64,000 nucleotides of DNA from Kalmanozyma brasiliensis GHG001 (lineage: Eukaryota; Basidiomycota; Ustilaginomycetes; Ustilaginales). Positions 1-8,822 of this stretch are shown in pieces (the stretch's first letter is position 1; every line of letters begins with the position of its first letter). The translations under genes and the position numbers were made by a program. The DNA is taken from positions 248,001-312,000 of the forward strand of contig NW_015961956.1 in the NCBI RefSeq assembly GCF_000497045.1. Reading direction: 5' to 3'. The notes under the pieces were generated by a model that did no database searches, had not been told where the DNA came from, and saw only the letters and a program-made list of their open reading frames with translations.

Positions 1-849
1 GAGGTTCATTGTGCCTACCTCGGTGAGCCAGTGTTCCTCGCCGAAGAGCCACAAGTTCTGCTGGTAGCCTCTCCTCGCGGCCTCCAACTGGGGCAGGATA
101 CCGGGCGCGTAGTTTCCACCGAGCTTGTACTGACCCGTGCCACCAGGCCAGGCGCGTACCTTGTTTGGATCCGCTTCGAGTGCGACAGGTTTGAACCCAG
201 TCTTGTAGTACGGTCCGACAGGGGAGCAGATGACGAACAGCAGTGCGTCCTTTGTCGGGTGCACACCGAGTGCCGCTTCTGTCCCGATCAACGCTGGTCT
301 GATGTACAGAGAGTGCCCGGGCTCCGAAGGAATCCACCCCTTGTCCATTGCAACGAGCTTCTTGATCAACGAGATCAGCTGCTCGCCCTCAAACGTAGGG
401 AGGGCGATGCGCGCAGCCGACGTGTTCATGCGCTTCATGTTCATGTCCGGTCGAAAGAGGCGCACTTTTCCGTTGACGTCCTTGTACGCTTTCATGCCTT
501 CGAAGAGCGAGGGTGCGTAGTGGAAGATGACGGCGCTCGGATCGAGTTGCAACGGCGAGTAGGGGTGGATCTTGGGCGCATCCCAACCGTTGCCGCTGTT
601 CCAAGGGATGGAGAGCATGTGGTCGGAGAAGTTGGCGCCAAAGACGAGACTCTGCGAGGGTGGAGGAGTGCGAGGTGCGTTGGACTGGGTGACGACGACG
701 GCCGAGGCATCGAGATGCTTGAGGCCCGTGGCTTCGCCGGTCATGGGGTCGTGCGAGACCGAGGTCGACTGGAAGCGGAGAGCGGCAGCATGGCGGAACG
801 GCGAGGGCGCCGCACGCGCGCGAAGGGCTGTTCTTGCCAATGTGATCAT
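1..849 (-). CDS. BAT1: Branched-chain-amino-acid aminotransferase, mitochondrial (partial, 3' end off window)
   Basis: The minus strand is open from the ATG at 849 to the window edge, giving 283 residues without a stop. It belongs to the fold-type IV PLP aminotransferases that interconvert leucine, isoleucine and valine with their 2-oxo acids. Seen: a conserved LFEGMKAYK stretch near residue 116, LYIRPALIGTEAALGV near 181, and GGTGQYKLGGNYAPG near 237, where K242 matches the PLP-binding lysine of the family. The first ~30 residues are rich in Arg, Ala and Ser with no acidic residue (MITLARTALRARAAP...), which suggests a mitochondrial presequence. The C-terminal part, roughly a quarter to a third of a ~400-residue enzyme, lies left of the window. 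The gene is divergent from RPB9. A 314-residue plus-strand ORF over the same bases is its shadow. The family call is firm; the compartment is inferred. Confidence 0.93.
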   Translation of the reverse strand, partial: MITLARTALRARAAPSPFRHAAALRFQSTSVSHDPMTGEATGLKHLDASAVVVTQSNAPRTPPPSQSLVFGANFSDHMLSIPWNSGNGWDAPKIHPYSPLQLDPSAVIFHYAPSLFEGMKAYKDVNGKVRLFRPDMNMKRMNTSAARIALPTFEGEQLISLIKKLVAMDKGWIPSEPGHSLYIRPALIGTEAALGVHPTKDALLFVICSPVGPYYKTGFKPVALEADPNKVRAWPGGTGQYKLGGNYAPGILPQLEAARRGYQQNLWLFGEEHWLTEVGTMNL

Positions 850-1611
850 AATTGTAGGTATGCGATGATGGTGAACGGGGAAGAGACGGGAGCAGAGATG
901 AAGGTCTGCTTCAATATCGACACTCGACACACTGGGTGGGGCTGCACAGACGGTCTTCTCACGCTGCTAAATTAGGTCAAGCTGCTGATGCTGTTGTCCT
1001 GTCTCATGACTCGGTCAAGCCAGCTGAAGCTGACGGCTAATTGCTTCTGACGCTCGGATATTTGGCCGGCCTGCAAACCTGTCGGCCGAATCGAAGAACG
1101 CGCCTCGATTCGACTTCAACACTCCGTTGCGCAGTCGACATCCGATATCGCTGCATTCCAAAGCTTAAACATTCCCTCCGACCACCACCACCTTCTCCAC
1201 CACACTTGCTTGCTGATCCGGTAACTTCTTGCGTACGCTCTTTGTGGCTCGGCAACAGCTTCAGGTACCGAGGCCGCTGCATTCGACTCTTCAGGTCGCG
1301 CAACGAACGGAGAACGTCGATCTCCAGCCGGATCACAGCATTTACAATTCTGGCTCACAGTCCTCGTCGACGCGGCCAACCATCCACCCGCTAGCATCGC
1401 GCACACAGTAGTGTTTGTCGACTGCGCAGCCCCAAAAGATCTGCTCGAGACATTCACTTGTCCCGTTCCGCTCTCAACCACTGCCATCTGACGCTGGCAC
1501 CCAGCAAAGGCGCGAAAGAGTCTTCGCTTTCAACGTCACCTCGCGGCACCAGCCTTCACCCTCGCGAGCTCGCCATCTCTTCCCCTTCCATCCGTCTTTA
1601 TCCTCGCAACC
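850..1611. other. Divergent intergenic region, BCAT / RPB9
   Basis: This holds the two leaders and promoters of a divergent pair. A pyrimidine-rich stretch around 1165-1205 and CT/CA-rich sequence up to the RPB9 ATG are typical of fungal leaders. I see no convincing TATA box, RNA gene or coding exon; the short ORFs here have no recognisable content. Confidence 0.6.
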
Positions 1612-2013
1612 ATGTCCTCGCTCCACTTCTGCGCGGAGTGCAACAACCTCCTCTACCCGGAAGTAGACCGTACGAACCACGTCCTCCTCTACGCATGTCG
1701 CAACTGCAACTACCAACAAGAGTCGCGCGAATCCTTGGTCTACCGAAACGATCTGATGTCCGTAACAAAGGAACAGCCGGGTATCGTCGACAACCTGATG
1801 AAGGACCCGACGTTGAGGCGGACGCACGACCTGCACTGTCCCAGCTGTGGGCATGGCGAAGCGGTGCTCTTCCAGGACCAGAGCAAGAGGATTATGAACA
1901 GGATGATCCTGTTCTACGTGTGTTGTAGGTGCAATCATCTTTTCAGGGATCCGGTGCAGTCGGCGCCCAGCGTAGGCCCGGGACAGGTGTGGAACGATAG
2001 GAAGAAGAAGTAG
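1612..2013 (+). CDS. RPB9: RNA polymerase II subunit RPB9
   Basis: A 133-residue protein of nearly the usual RPB9 length (yeast 122). It is the small zinc subunit at the tip of the polymerase II jaw, acting in start-site selection, fidelity and transcript cleavage with TFIIS. Seen: an N-terminal zinc ribbon with CAEC (residues 8-11) and CRNC pairs, the YPEVDRTN-type linker, and a second C-terminal ribbon with CPSCGH and CCRCNHLF. The C-terminal ribbon is the TFIIS-like domain. The start is the first ATG after a CT-rich leader and gives the conserved beginning MSSLHFCAECNN. It is an intronless single exon. The gene is convergent with the Sel1-repeat gene, with 195 bp between the two stop codons. 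Confidence 0.97.
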   Translation: MSSLHFCAECNNLLYPEVDRTNHVLLYACRNCNYQQESRESLVYRNDLMSVTKEQPGIVDNLMKDPTLRRTHDLHCPSCGHGEAVLFQDQSKRIMNRMILFYVCCRCNHLFRDPVQSAPSVGPGQVWNDRKKK

Positions 2014-2208
2014 GCCAGCAGAAGACTGTTCAGCCGGGCAAATGCCACATGTACTTGTATCGATACTTGCAAAATGTTCATACCTTTCAGCACTCCTTCA
2101 GCTTGGAAGTTCTGCGCTGCTTTTTTGCGACCCTGTCCGGCACTGCGGTCACACTACCGCGTACAGGATGCGAGAGGCACTACGATTTGGCATTGTCCAT
2201 GTGTACGC

Positions 2209-5058
2209 CTACTTATACTTGTCCTTGTGAATCCAGCTCAGCCCGACGGTATCATACCCGCCCTCCTCGGCCATCCTGTAGTACATAGCTGCCTTCTTGA
2301 GATCCTTCTTGCACCCCTTTCCCGCTGCATAGAGTGCCCCTGCCTCGGCCTGGGCATCCGCATCGCCCAGCTTGGCCGCCAGCTCAAAGTACTCCAACGC
2401 CATGTGCTTGTCCATCTTAACACCCCATCCGTAGCAGAAGCATTTACCGAGTTCGTAGACGCTCAGCTTGAGCTCGCTCTTGATCGCTTTGAGTTCGGAG
2501 TCGGTCTTGGGGGAGGTGGTGTTGGACATCATCTCGCCGGCGCGGGCTGCGGCGCGCTGGATCCAGGTGAAGCCTTTGACGGGGTCCTTGCGTGCGCCCC
2601 ATCCTTCGCGGAGCGCCATGCCGAACATGCACATGCCGACCACGCAGCCGCCGTCCACCTTGGCAGAGCGCTCAAAGTAGAAGGCCGAGCGAGCTAGGTC
2701 GCCCTGCTCGTGGTACGTAATGCCTTGCGAGAGGAAGTCTTCCGCTGAGGTCGGTCCGGTACGTGTGTCGACGGCGGGTGAAGTTCGGGGTTTGGTCGAG
2801 GCAGGGTTCGGGCTCAGGACACCCTGGGCAAAGGATGGCGCAGACGATGTCGGCTGCATGTCGACCGAGCCGGGAGCAGGTGCACCTCTGGGGAGCGCAT
2901 TGGTGGATTGGGCGCTGCGCAGCATCGGTGGTCTCCCGGTGCCTGATCCGAGCGCCGCAACACTTGGGGATGAGTACGCCACACTCTGCTGTGCTTGCAA
3001 AGAACGGAATGAGCTCTGCGATGCATTCGGGTGGCTGAAAGCCTGGCCATTGTCCCTCGGTGAAGCAGCGCTCTGCTGCTGCATGTTGGGAGAACGATCC
3101 TGCACTGCTTCGGATTGACGGGTGACGGCATCGTGATAGACACTGCCGATCGACATGCGCGAGGTCATGACACTGGCAATTGTGCTTGAGCTATCGCGTC
3201 GACTGCTGCCGTCCAGGCGCAGTGTCTCGACGTCAAGATCGGATACCATGCTCTCCCTGCCATCAGCTCTGGCGATAGCCTCCGCGCGTTTGCGGCCGAA
3301 GATGGGGCGATCCACACCCTGAAAGAACTGGTTGGGATCCGAGTAGCCAAGCGGGCTTGAGTTCTCGCCGCCTGGTGCTGTCGGTGGTGGTGGCGGTGGT
3401 GGAGCGCGTCCGGTCGGATGGCCCGACGGTCGATTCTTGTGTAATGATGCGGTTCCTGCCGAAGCTCTGCGAGGATTGCTGAGCAGGTTAGAAGGAGCCA
3501 AAGGAGTGCGCTTGCTTTCTGCTGTGCCGCTTAGCTCGGGCGAGTTAGCCATGGTCTCAACATAGGCCGAAGAGGGAGAAGGCATCGTGGCGTAGCGTTG
3601 CTGGCCAGACCTTGGCGGTAATGACTCTTGCAGGCCCGACCGCCCGCTCGCCCTCGACGCTTCCGAGCCTGACGGGCTGGGTGGGTAGACATAGACGCGG
3701 GCAGTCGGCGGGCTCTCATTGTGCCCTCTTGAAGAATTTCCCGTGATGGTGTCGGTCGACGCGGTGGAGCGATGGCCAAGGTAGCGATCGGCCGATGCCA
3801 AGGGAGTTCGTCCATAAAACTGCGCCTGTTGGTCGTAGTCTTGCGTCTCTATTTGCGGAACGAAGCTGTGCCTATAATCCGCTTGGATCTCTGAGGGAGT
3901 GAGGTGATTTGACCCGGATACTGTGGATGGAGGTGGGATGGACCTGGTGAGGTTGGCGATCTTTTCCTTGCTAGCCATATGGCGGACGACTGTTTGTGAG
4001 GGATCGGCTGACGATGTCGAGCTGATGTTTCTGTCAAAAGACTTTGGCGCTGCTCGACCGTGACGGGTAGCTTGATCGAGTTTCCACTGCTTGGCTAGGG
4101 TGTCGAGTCCGCTGATGGTAGACAGCGGTCCGCGACTCGGCTCAACGTCTATGCTGCCATTCACGGTTGCCATCTGCTCCTGGTCCTCGATGTCATCCTC
4201 ATGGTCGCCATAAGCGCTCTCTGAGTACGCGCTCTCCTCGTCATCGGCGCGGGATGTCCAAGCTCGACCCCACCTCCCGTGCTCGCCAAATTCTGAGCTG
4301 CGCACGGTATCTATGGAAGCTCTTCGCGACAGGGACGACTCTGGCTCGTCGCCAGAGATCGAGTTAAAGGAGATGTCCGAGGCAATTGAGCCGCGGAAAG
4401 CGTTGCTGAGCAGATGCGAAGACTGCCGCTGCCAGCCTGCATCTGGCTGTGTAGGCGAATAAGTGTCGGTTGTGTCATCGTAGGATGCCTTGTAGCCTCG
4501 CTGAACGGAGAAAGAGCTGGGATTCGGCGATGGCGCATTCGAAGATGGTGCAGACGCACGTCCGCCGCGTTGAAAGCTGGAGCCGGCATCGGAGAGAAGA
4601 TTGACGCTGCGGATGCTTTGAGCATCGTCAAAATCATTCGGATCGGGCGAGGGTTGAATGGGAGGCCTGCGCACCGAAATCTTCCGCGAAAGGGCTGTTG
4701 CTCGTTCGTAGATACGATCGCTTGATGTTGGATGTGCGCCGTTGTCGTCGGGACCGACGAGATCATGCTGCACCTGCTTTCCGCGTTTGACCAGGAGCTC
4801 TAGCGGAGAAAGACCTGAGGACGAACCGTTCGCAGGGTCAGGTGAGCGCAGCTGATGAGCGCGTGGCAATGTAGTCCAAGCTACGTCGTGCGAGGATGGA
4901 GTGCCTTGATCCGAGAGCGACGGACTGGTGGTTGGCGTGTGTTCAGTATTTTGCATTGAGACCGAGGAGGATGCCGAGCCATTTGAGGAGCCGTACGAGC
5001 CAGCGGAAAAGGATCGCACGGTCGATGCGCCGTATGTCTTTGGTTGAAGGCGGTCCAT
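2209..5058 (-). CDS. Sel1-repeat protein with long disordered N-terminus (Dsf2-like)
   Basis: 949 residues. The first ~760 are low-complexity, rich in Ser, Pro, Gly and Gln, with a polyproline run near residue 560 (APPPPPPPTAP) and many Ser/Thr-Pro sites. The C-terminal ~180 residues carry at least three Sel1-type helical repeats. These include ITYHEQGDLARSAFYFERSA, a GMALREGWGARKDPVKGF unit and ALYAAGKGCKKDLKKAAMYY, and the protein ends in a WIHKDKYK tail. Sel1 repeats are protein-binding scaffolds. In fungi this architecture occurs in Dsf2-like bud-neck proteins and in chitin-synthase regulators of the Skt5/Chs4 group. The short terminal repeat block fits Dsf2-like better, but I cannot settle this without a search. 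It shares a ~1 kb divergent promoter region with the ChaN-like gene. Confidence 0.75.
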   Translation of the reverse strand: MDRLQPKTYGASTVRSFSAGSYGSSNGSASSSVSMQNTEHTPTTSPSLSDQGTPSSHDVAWTTLPRAHQLRSPDPANGSSSGLSPLELLVKRGKQVQHDLVGPDDNGAHPTSSDRIYERATALSRKISVRRPPIQPSPDPNDFDDAQSIRSVNLLSDAGSSFQRGGRASAPSSNAPSPNPSSFSVQRGYKASYDDTTDTYSPTQPDAGWQRQSSHLLSNAFRGSIASDISFNSISGDEPESSLSRRASIDTVRSSEFGEHGRWGRAWTSRADDEESAYSESAYGDHEDDIEDQEQMATVNGSIDVEPSRGPLSTISGLDTLAKQWKLDQATRHGRAAPKSFDRNISSTSSADPSQTVVRHMASKEKIANLTRSIPPPSTVSGSNHLTPSEIQADYRHSFVPQIETQDYDQQAQFYGRTPLASADRYLGHRSTASTDTITGNSSRGHNESPPTARVYVYPPSPSGSEASRASGRSGLQESLPPRSGQQRYATMPSPSSAYVETMANSPELSGTAESKRTPLAPSNLLSNPRRASAGTASLHKNRPSGHPTGRAPPPPPPPTAPGGENSSPLGYSDPNQFFQGVDRPIFGRKRAEAIARADGRESMVSDLDVETLRLDGSSRRDSSSTIASVMTSRMSIGSVYHDAVTRQSEAVQDRSPNMQQQSAASPRDNGQAFSHPNASQSSFRSLQAQQSVAYSSPSVAALGSGTGRPPMLRSAQSTNALPRGAPAPGSVDMQPTSSAPSFAQGVLSPNPASTKPRTSPAVDTRTGPTSAEDFLSQGITYHEQGDLARSAFYFERSAKVDGGCVVGMCMFGMALREGWGARKDPVKGFTWIQRAAARAGEMMSNTTSPKTDSELKAIKSELKLSVYELGKCFCYGWGVKMDKHMALEYFELAAKLGDADAQAEAGALYAAGKGCKKDLKKAAMYYRMAEEGGYDTVGLSWIHKDKYK

Positions 5059-6045
5059 GCTTGCATCGATGCTAGCTGTTGATGGCTGAGTGTTGGCCCA
5101 ATGAGATTTGCTCCTTGTGCCATCGATGGCGTAGCTTCTTCAGAGCATGCAGTGTGACGGTGACGTCCCAAAGGTCGAAGAAAGAGCGCGATGGTCGGAG
5201 GAGAAGACAGCCTTCGCAGCTTGCCCTGCTGGGGTACTGAGTCGATGAAGGTCGGAGTGGGAGCGTGGGAATGCGCGGATTGTGATGAGATGAAGTAGGG
5301 TCCTTGACGACTACAGATTGTGTGAGGTCGGAAACGAAGCGAGCAAACTGGCGAGACCCTGGCCCGTCACGGCGGCCAGCTGCTTCCCGAAGCCTGTCTG
5401 GGTCGTCGGATCGTCCCGCTGTCAATCGACCCTCGATGCTCTGTCGATCCTGCGCCGCCACTCTGCATCCTGCACTGCGTTTGTGTGTGTGTGCGTTGCG
5501 CCGAACGACAGCTTAATTTTTGGTTGTTTTTCTCAAGAGAAGGCTTTTGGAACTGTTTAAGCTTCGGGGGCACTTTGCGAGTGTGCGTGTGTGTTTCACT
5601 TCTCTGCGGCTCACCCGAGGCTGCGCGTTGTCAGCCTGCTCAGATCTTGTGGACCCTGGACTCAAGCCTTTGCCGCTGACACCACCGCTCAAGGGCAAAC
5701 AGCCGATAGGGCCAGCTTGAGGCAGGGACACTCGACAAAGGGTCTCATTTCCTTCATACGTAACCTAACTTGCAGCAAGTTGCCAGTCGCCAGCCGCCGA
5801 TTGAAGTCTGACATGACTTCCCCGCGCTGCGCGGAAAGCACCCGAACGATCCGATGTGAGCGGCGTGGTCCGGGCGAGATGACGACGTTGGACCCTGATT
5901 TCATGATTCCAGAGCCAGCCAAAATTGAATCAGCTAAGACGACCATCCCTTCTCGTAGACATCACTCCGTTGTGGTTCCACGCTGCGTCGTCTGTCGTCC
6001 ATCATCATCGACTGGAAAAGATGGTATCGTCAACGTAGAGACACA
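5059..6045. other. Divergent intergenic region, Sel1-repeat gene / ChaN-like gene
   Basis: 987 bp between two divergent starts. It holds a short GT-rich run near 5480-5495 (a small TG microsatellite) and a T-rich patch around 5515-5535. No TATA box stands out and I see no RNA gene. Small ORFs here, such as plus-strand 5591-6157, run into the next gene out of frame and look non-coding. Confidence 0.55.
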
Positions 6046-7845
6046 ATGTCAATGTCGGAAACGACTCCTTCGCAGCCAGAGGCCAACGCCGGGAAACCTT
6101 TCGGAACCATGTCGATTGCCAAATTCGTCCCACGCTTCACTCGGCCTCGAATCTTGACCCGCGACATTCCCACCTATCGACACTCCTTCTCTCTCCCGAT
6201 CGAGGGGGAAGGAGAGGGAAGCTCGTCATCTGATGGCAGCGAAAAGCAAAGAGACCAGAATACACCGGCCGACGCGAACGCGGACGAGCCACAATTGCGG
6301 TCAAGCAATGCCTCGTTTGTCGAATGGAGCAGACTGCTACCTGTACCCTCAAATCTACTCGGCTCCTTCCGGGACCTCTTTGAAGCACGTCACAAAGAAA
6401 AGTTTGATCCGTCGGCTGACTCTTCGACGCAGCAGCAAGAGAGCAATGATAGCCCTCCGCCAACATCGGCCTCTCCGCCGCCGCGGCTGGTCTTCTTCGG
6501 AGAGCAGCATCATCAGCCCGAAGTCATGCGAGCGCAACTGCAGACACTACATGCACTTCATCAGCAGTGTGATCTCGCCTCAAAGCCGTCAAAAGAGTCA
6601 AAAGTCCCGCCAATATACCGACTCCATCTGATCCTGGAACACTTCTCGGTCCTCGATCAGCCTATGCTCACTTCATTCTCAGATAACAAGCTCGGTCCGG
6701 ACGAGCTGGCGGATGCGTATAGAACGCAGAGCGAAGAGTCGTTCAAGATTGGCCACTACATGCCGCTGCTCATGCTAGCCAAAGAGCTGCAAGTTCCCAT
6801 CTGGGGTGGATTTCCTCCACGTGACTGGGCCAGACAGGTATTCCGCAATGGCGTCGACTCCATCAAAGAACAGGAAGCGCAACGTGCCAGTGGTCGCGAG
6901 ACCGAGAAATCATCGTCGTCGCCACCGGATCTTTCCTCGGAGGACCAGCAACGGACTACCAAGCAGAGGCAGACTTCTGATCTCATCCTCAAATCGCCGC
7001 TCTTCACATCGTGGAGTGCGGTGACCAAGATCGGGTCTGCTCATAGAAGCTATCTTTCCGGTCTCTTTCGACCAGACTTGCCGCCACGCTTTCCTGAGCT
7101 CCCGCCAGAGCCCGCCACGTCAGGTGAGGCACCAGCACGCAGCACTGGCCACTCGGATACACATTCGCCGATGTATCCCACCTGGCTTCTCAAGCCGCAC
7201 AACATCGAGACGAAAGGCTTCGGTCCAGCTCAGGCACTCAAGGACTCATATCTTGCCCACGTAACGACGTGGATCCTGCGTGGCGCGCAGTCAGAAGCCT
7301 CGTTGATAGACAGACAAGAGGTGCAGCTGACAGCGTCACTAGACGAGTCAACGCCGAACGACTCGACTGTGTCTCAGGCCGAATTGCCCTCTACAACTGC
7401 CGACGACTCGGATCGGCCGATCATTAATGTGGCGCTGGTCGTGTGTGGCCTCGGTCACGCTGAATACGGTTTCGGAGCGCCCGAACGTGTGGTGCAGCTT
7501 CTCTCAGAGCATAACGCTTCATCGGATCAAAGCCTTGCAGCTCTGCTTCCCTACATCATTGCGAGTAAGCCGCTCGACTCGGGCATATGGCTGGGCTACG
7601 AGTATCAGTCGCCAGACACAAAGCCTCAGGACGTCACCGCGGAGACGTCACATCCACCTAGCGAGGTCACCCAAGCCGAGACGCTGTCGCCGGCGAACAA
7701 TTCCACCGAAGCCGTGCAGCGATGGCTGAATGATCCGTGGGGGCGCAAGATGGCTGACGCCGTGCTCTTGTACGACTGGATTGACGACGAGCCCAAGGAC
7801 GGAGCCACTGCCGACGCTGACGGGCACAAATCGATTTCAGCCTAG
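6046..7845 (+). CDS. ChaN-like (haem-binding uptake, Tiki superfamily) domain protein
   Basis: 599 residues. The core resembles the ChaN/DUF399 fold: RLVFFGEQHHQPEVMRAQL near residue 150 carries the GE-x-H signature, followed by LHLILEHFSVLDQPML and a GHYMPLLMLAKELQVPIWGG strand-helix. A later GLGHAEYGFGAPERV segment near 475 may contribute a second conserved His. In bacteria ChaN binds haem and is linked to iron uptake; in fungi the role is not established. The N-terminus is basic (KFVPRFTRPRILTRDIPTYRHSF), so a mitochondrial presequence is possible. A second ATG at codon 3 and a third at codon 22 are alternative starts. Long acidic and Ser-rich inserts separate the conserved blocks. It is convergent with the GH45 gene, 128 bp apart. 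Family call by motif only. Confidence 0.6.
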   Translation: MSMSETTPSQPEANAGKPFGTMSIAKFVPRFTRPRILTRDIPTYRHSFSLPIEGEGEGSSSSDGSEKQRDQNTPADANADEPQLRSSNASFVEWSRLLPVPSNLLGSFRDLFEARHKEKFDPSADSSTQQQESNDSPPPTSASPPPRLVFFGEQHHQPEVMRAQLQTLHALHQQCDLASKPSKESKVPPIYRLHLILEHFSVLDQPMLTSFSDNKLGPDELADAYRTQSEESFKIGHYMPLLMLAKELQVPIWGGFPPRDWARQVFRNGVDSIKEQEAQRASGRETEKSSSSPPDLSSEDQQRTTKQRQTSDLILKSPLFTSWSAVTKIGSAHRSYLSGLFRPDLPPRFPELPPEPATSGEAPARSTGHSDTHSPMYPTWLLKPHNIETKGFGPAQALKDSYLAHVTTWILRGAQSEASLIDRQEVQLTASLDESTPNDSTVSQAELPSTTADDSDRPIINVALVVCGLGHAEYGFGAPERVVQLLSEHNASSDQSLAALLPYIIASKPLDSGIWLGYEYQSPDTKPQDVTAETSHPPSEVTQAETLSPANNSTEAVQRWLNDPWGRKMADAVLLYDWIDDEPKDGATADADGHKSISA

Positions 7846-7973
7846 ATTCCACGACAGGTCAATGAGGAATCCATACACTGTAGAATATCCAGCGAGTACA
7901 AACGGTGCAGTTGCAAGATGAAGCATATAGGATGTACAACCAACTTGCGGACCTCCTTTCTGTTATGGGGTAT

Positions 7974-8822
7974 CTAGGAAGTTGCGAGTGACACGGCGAG
8001 CGCGCTTGCCAGTGTAGTCACTAGCAGAACAACCACATTCGCGGCAGCGTCTCGTCGCAATGTAGATGCAGCAGCATTGGACGCGCCTCTTGACAGAATG
8101 TTGCTCGTGTTCGGTGGAACTGCGGCGTTGGGCCCTAGGGTGCTGAAGTAGGCTGGGCAGCTCGCATCACCTCCACTCGGTGATGGGTTGTTCGGACAGC
8201 AAGCTGACGATTGCTGCGCCCAGTCCGATCCGAGCGCAGCTGGATCCCTCCAGCCGGCCCATCTCTGACACGACACTGCTGCGTAGCTGATGTTCCATGC
8301 TCCATAATCGTGTGTGCCGGGGAAGAAGTTCTTCGATATCCCCTTCGCTGGCCAAGCGAGATCAAAGTGCAGGTCGAAGCCGAGACTGTTCCCTTCCACT
8401 GTGCCGTTGGAAAGGCGAGTGGCGTTGCACCACGGTCCTCCTGCGCCTGGACACAGATCTGTCACTTTCACGACCAGGGTAGGTGTGGATCCGGAAGTGA
8501 CTTGAGAGACGTTGTAGTAGATGCCGTCTCCCCAAGGACCATTGGAGCCGGGCGGTGGCGGGGGAGGCGCGAGCGGGGTGGACACGAGGCGGATCTCGAA
8601 ACAGGCTCCACAGGCAGGACCGAACGAGGTGTTGGATCCGTATGCATAGCGGTTGATCGCAGCGGTGGGGTAGTTGGTCGAGCGTCCAACACACCCGCAC
8701 GAAGCGACATAATTGCTGGGAAGATCGTAGTGCGTCAAAGAGGCGTATCCGGAAGAGGCAAAGTCGACTGCGGCAGAGGCGAGCCTAATCCAGACTAGTA
8801 CGAGCGAGAAAGCTGCCCACAT
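7974..8822 (-). CDS. Secreted GH45-type endoglucanase (subfamily C-like), possibly GPI-anchored
   Basis: 282 residues, intronless. A signal peptide covers about residues 1-18 (MWAAFSLVLVWIRLASA). The mature part has the double-psi beta-barrel motifs of small basidiomycete GH45 enzymes: SCGCVGRSTNYPTAAINRYA, GPACGACFEIRL, VVKVTDLCPGAGGPWC, LHFDLAWP with D154 at the catalytic acid position, FFPGTHDYGAWN and AAVSCQRWAGW. The cysteines are spaced as in that subfamily. These enzymes cleave beta-1,4-glucan and are related to expansins. The C-terminus is a Ser/Ala-rich linker followed by about 20 hydrophobic residues (VVVLLVTTLASALAVSL), which suggests a GPI signal or membrane tether. Ustilago has a filament-specific GH45 gene (egl1); I cannot say whether this is that gene. 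Lytic activity is not shown; an expansin-like role is the alternative. Confidence 0.8.
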   Translation of the reverse strand: MWAAFSLVLVWIRLASAAVDFASSGYASLTHYDLPSNYVASCGCVGRSTNYPTAAINRYAYGSNTSFGPACGACFEIRLVSTPLAPPPPPPGSNGPWGDGIYYNVSQVTSGSTPTLVVKVTDLCPGAGGPWCNATRLSNGTVEGNSLGFDLHFDLAWPAKGISKNFFPGTHDYGAWNISYAAVSCQRWAGWRDPAALGSDWAQQSSACCPNNPSPSGGDASCPAYFSTLGPNAAVPPNTSNILSRGASNAAASTLRRDAAANVVVLLVTTLASALAVSLATS

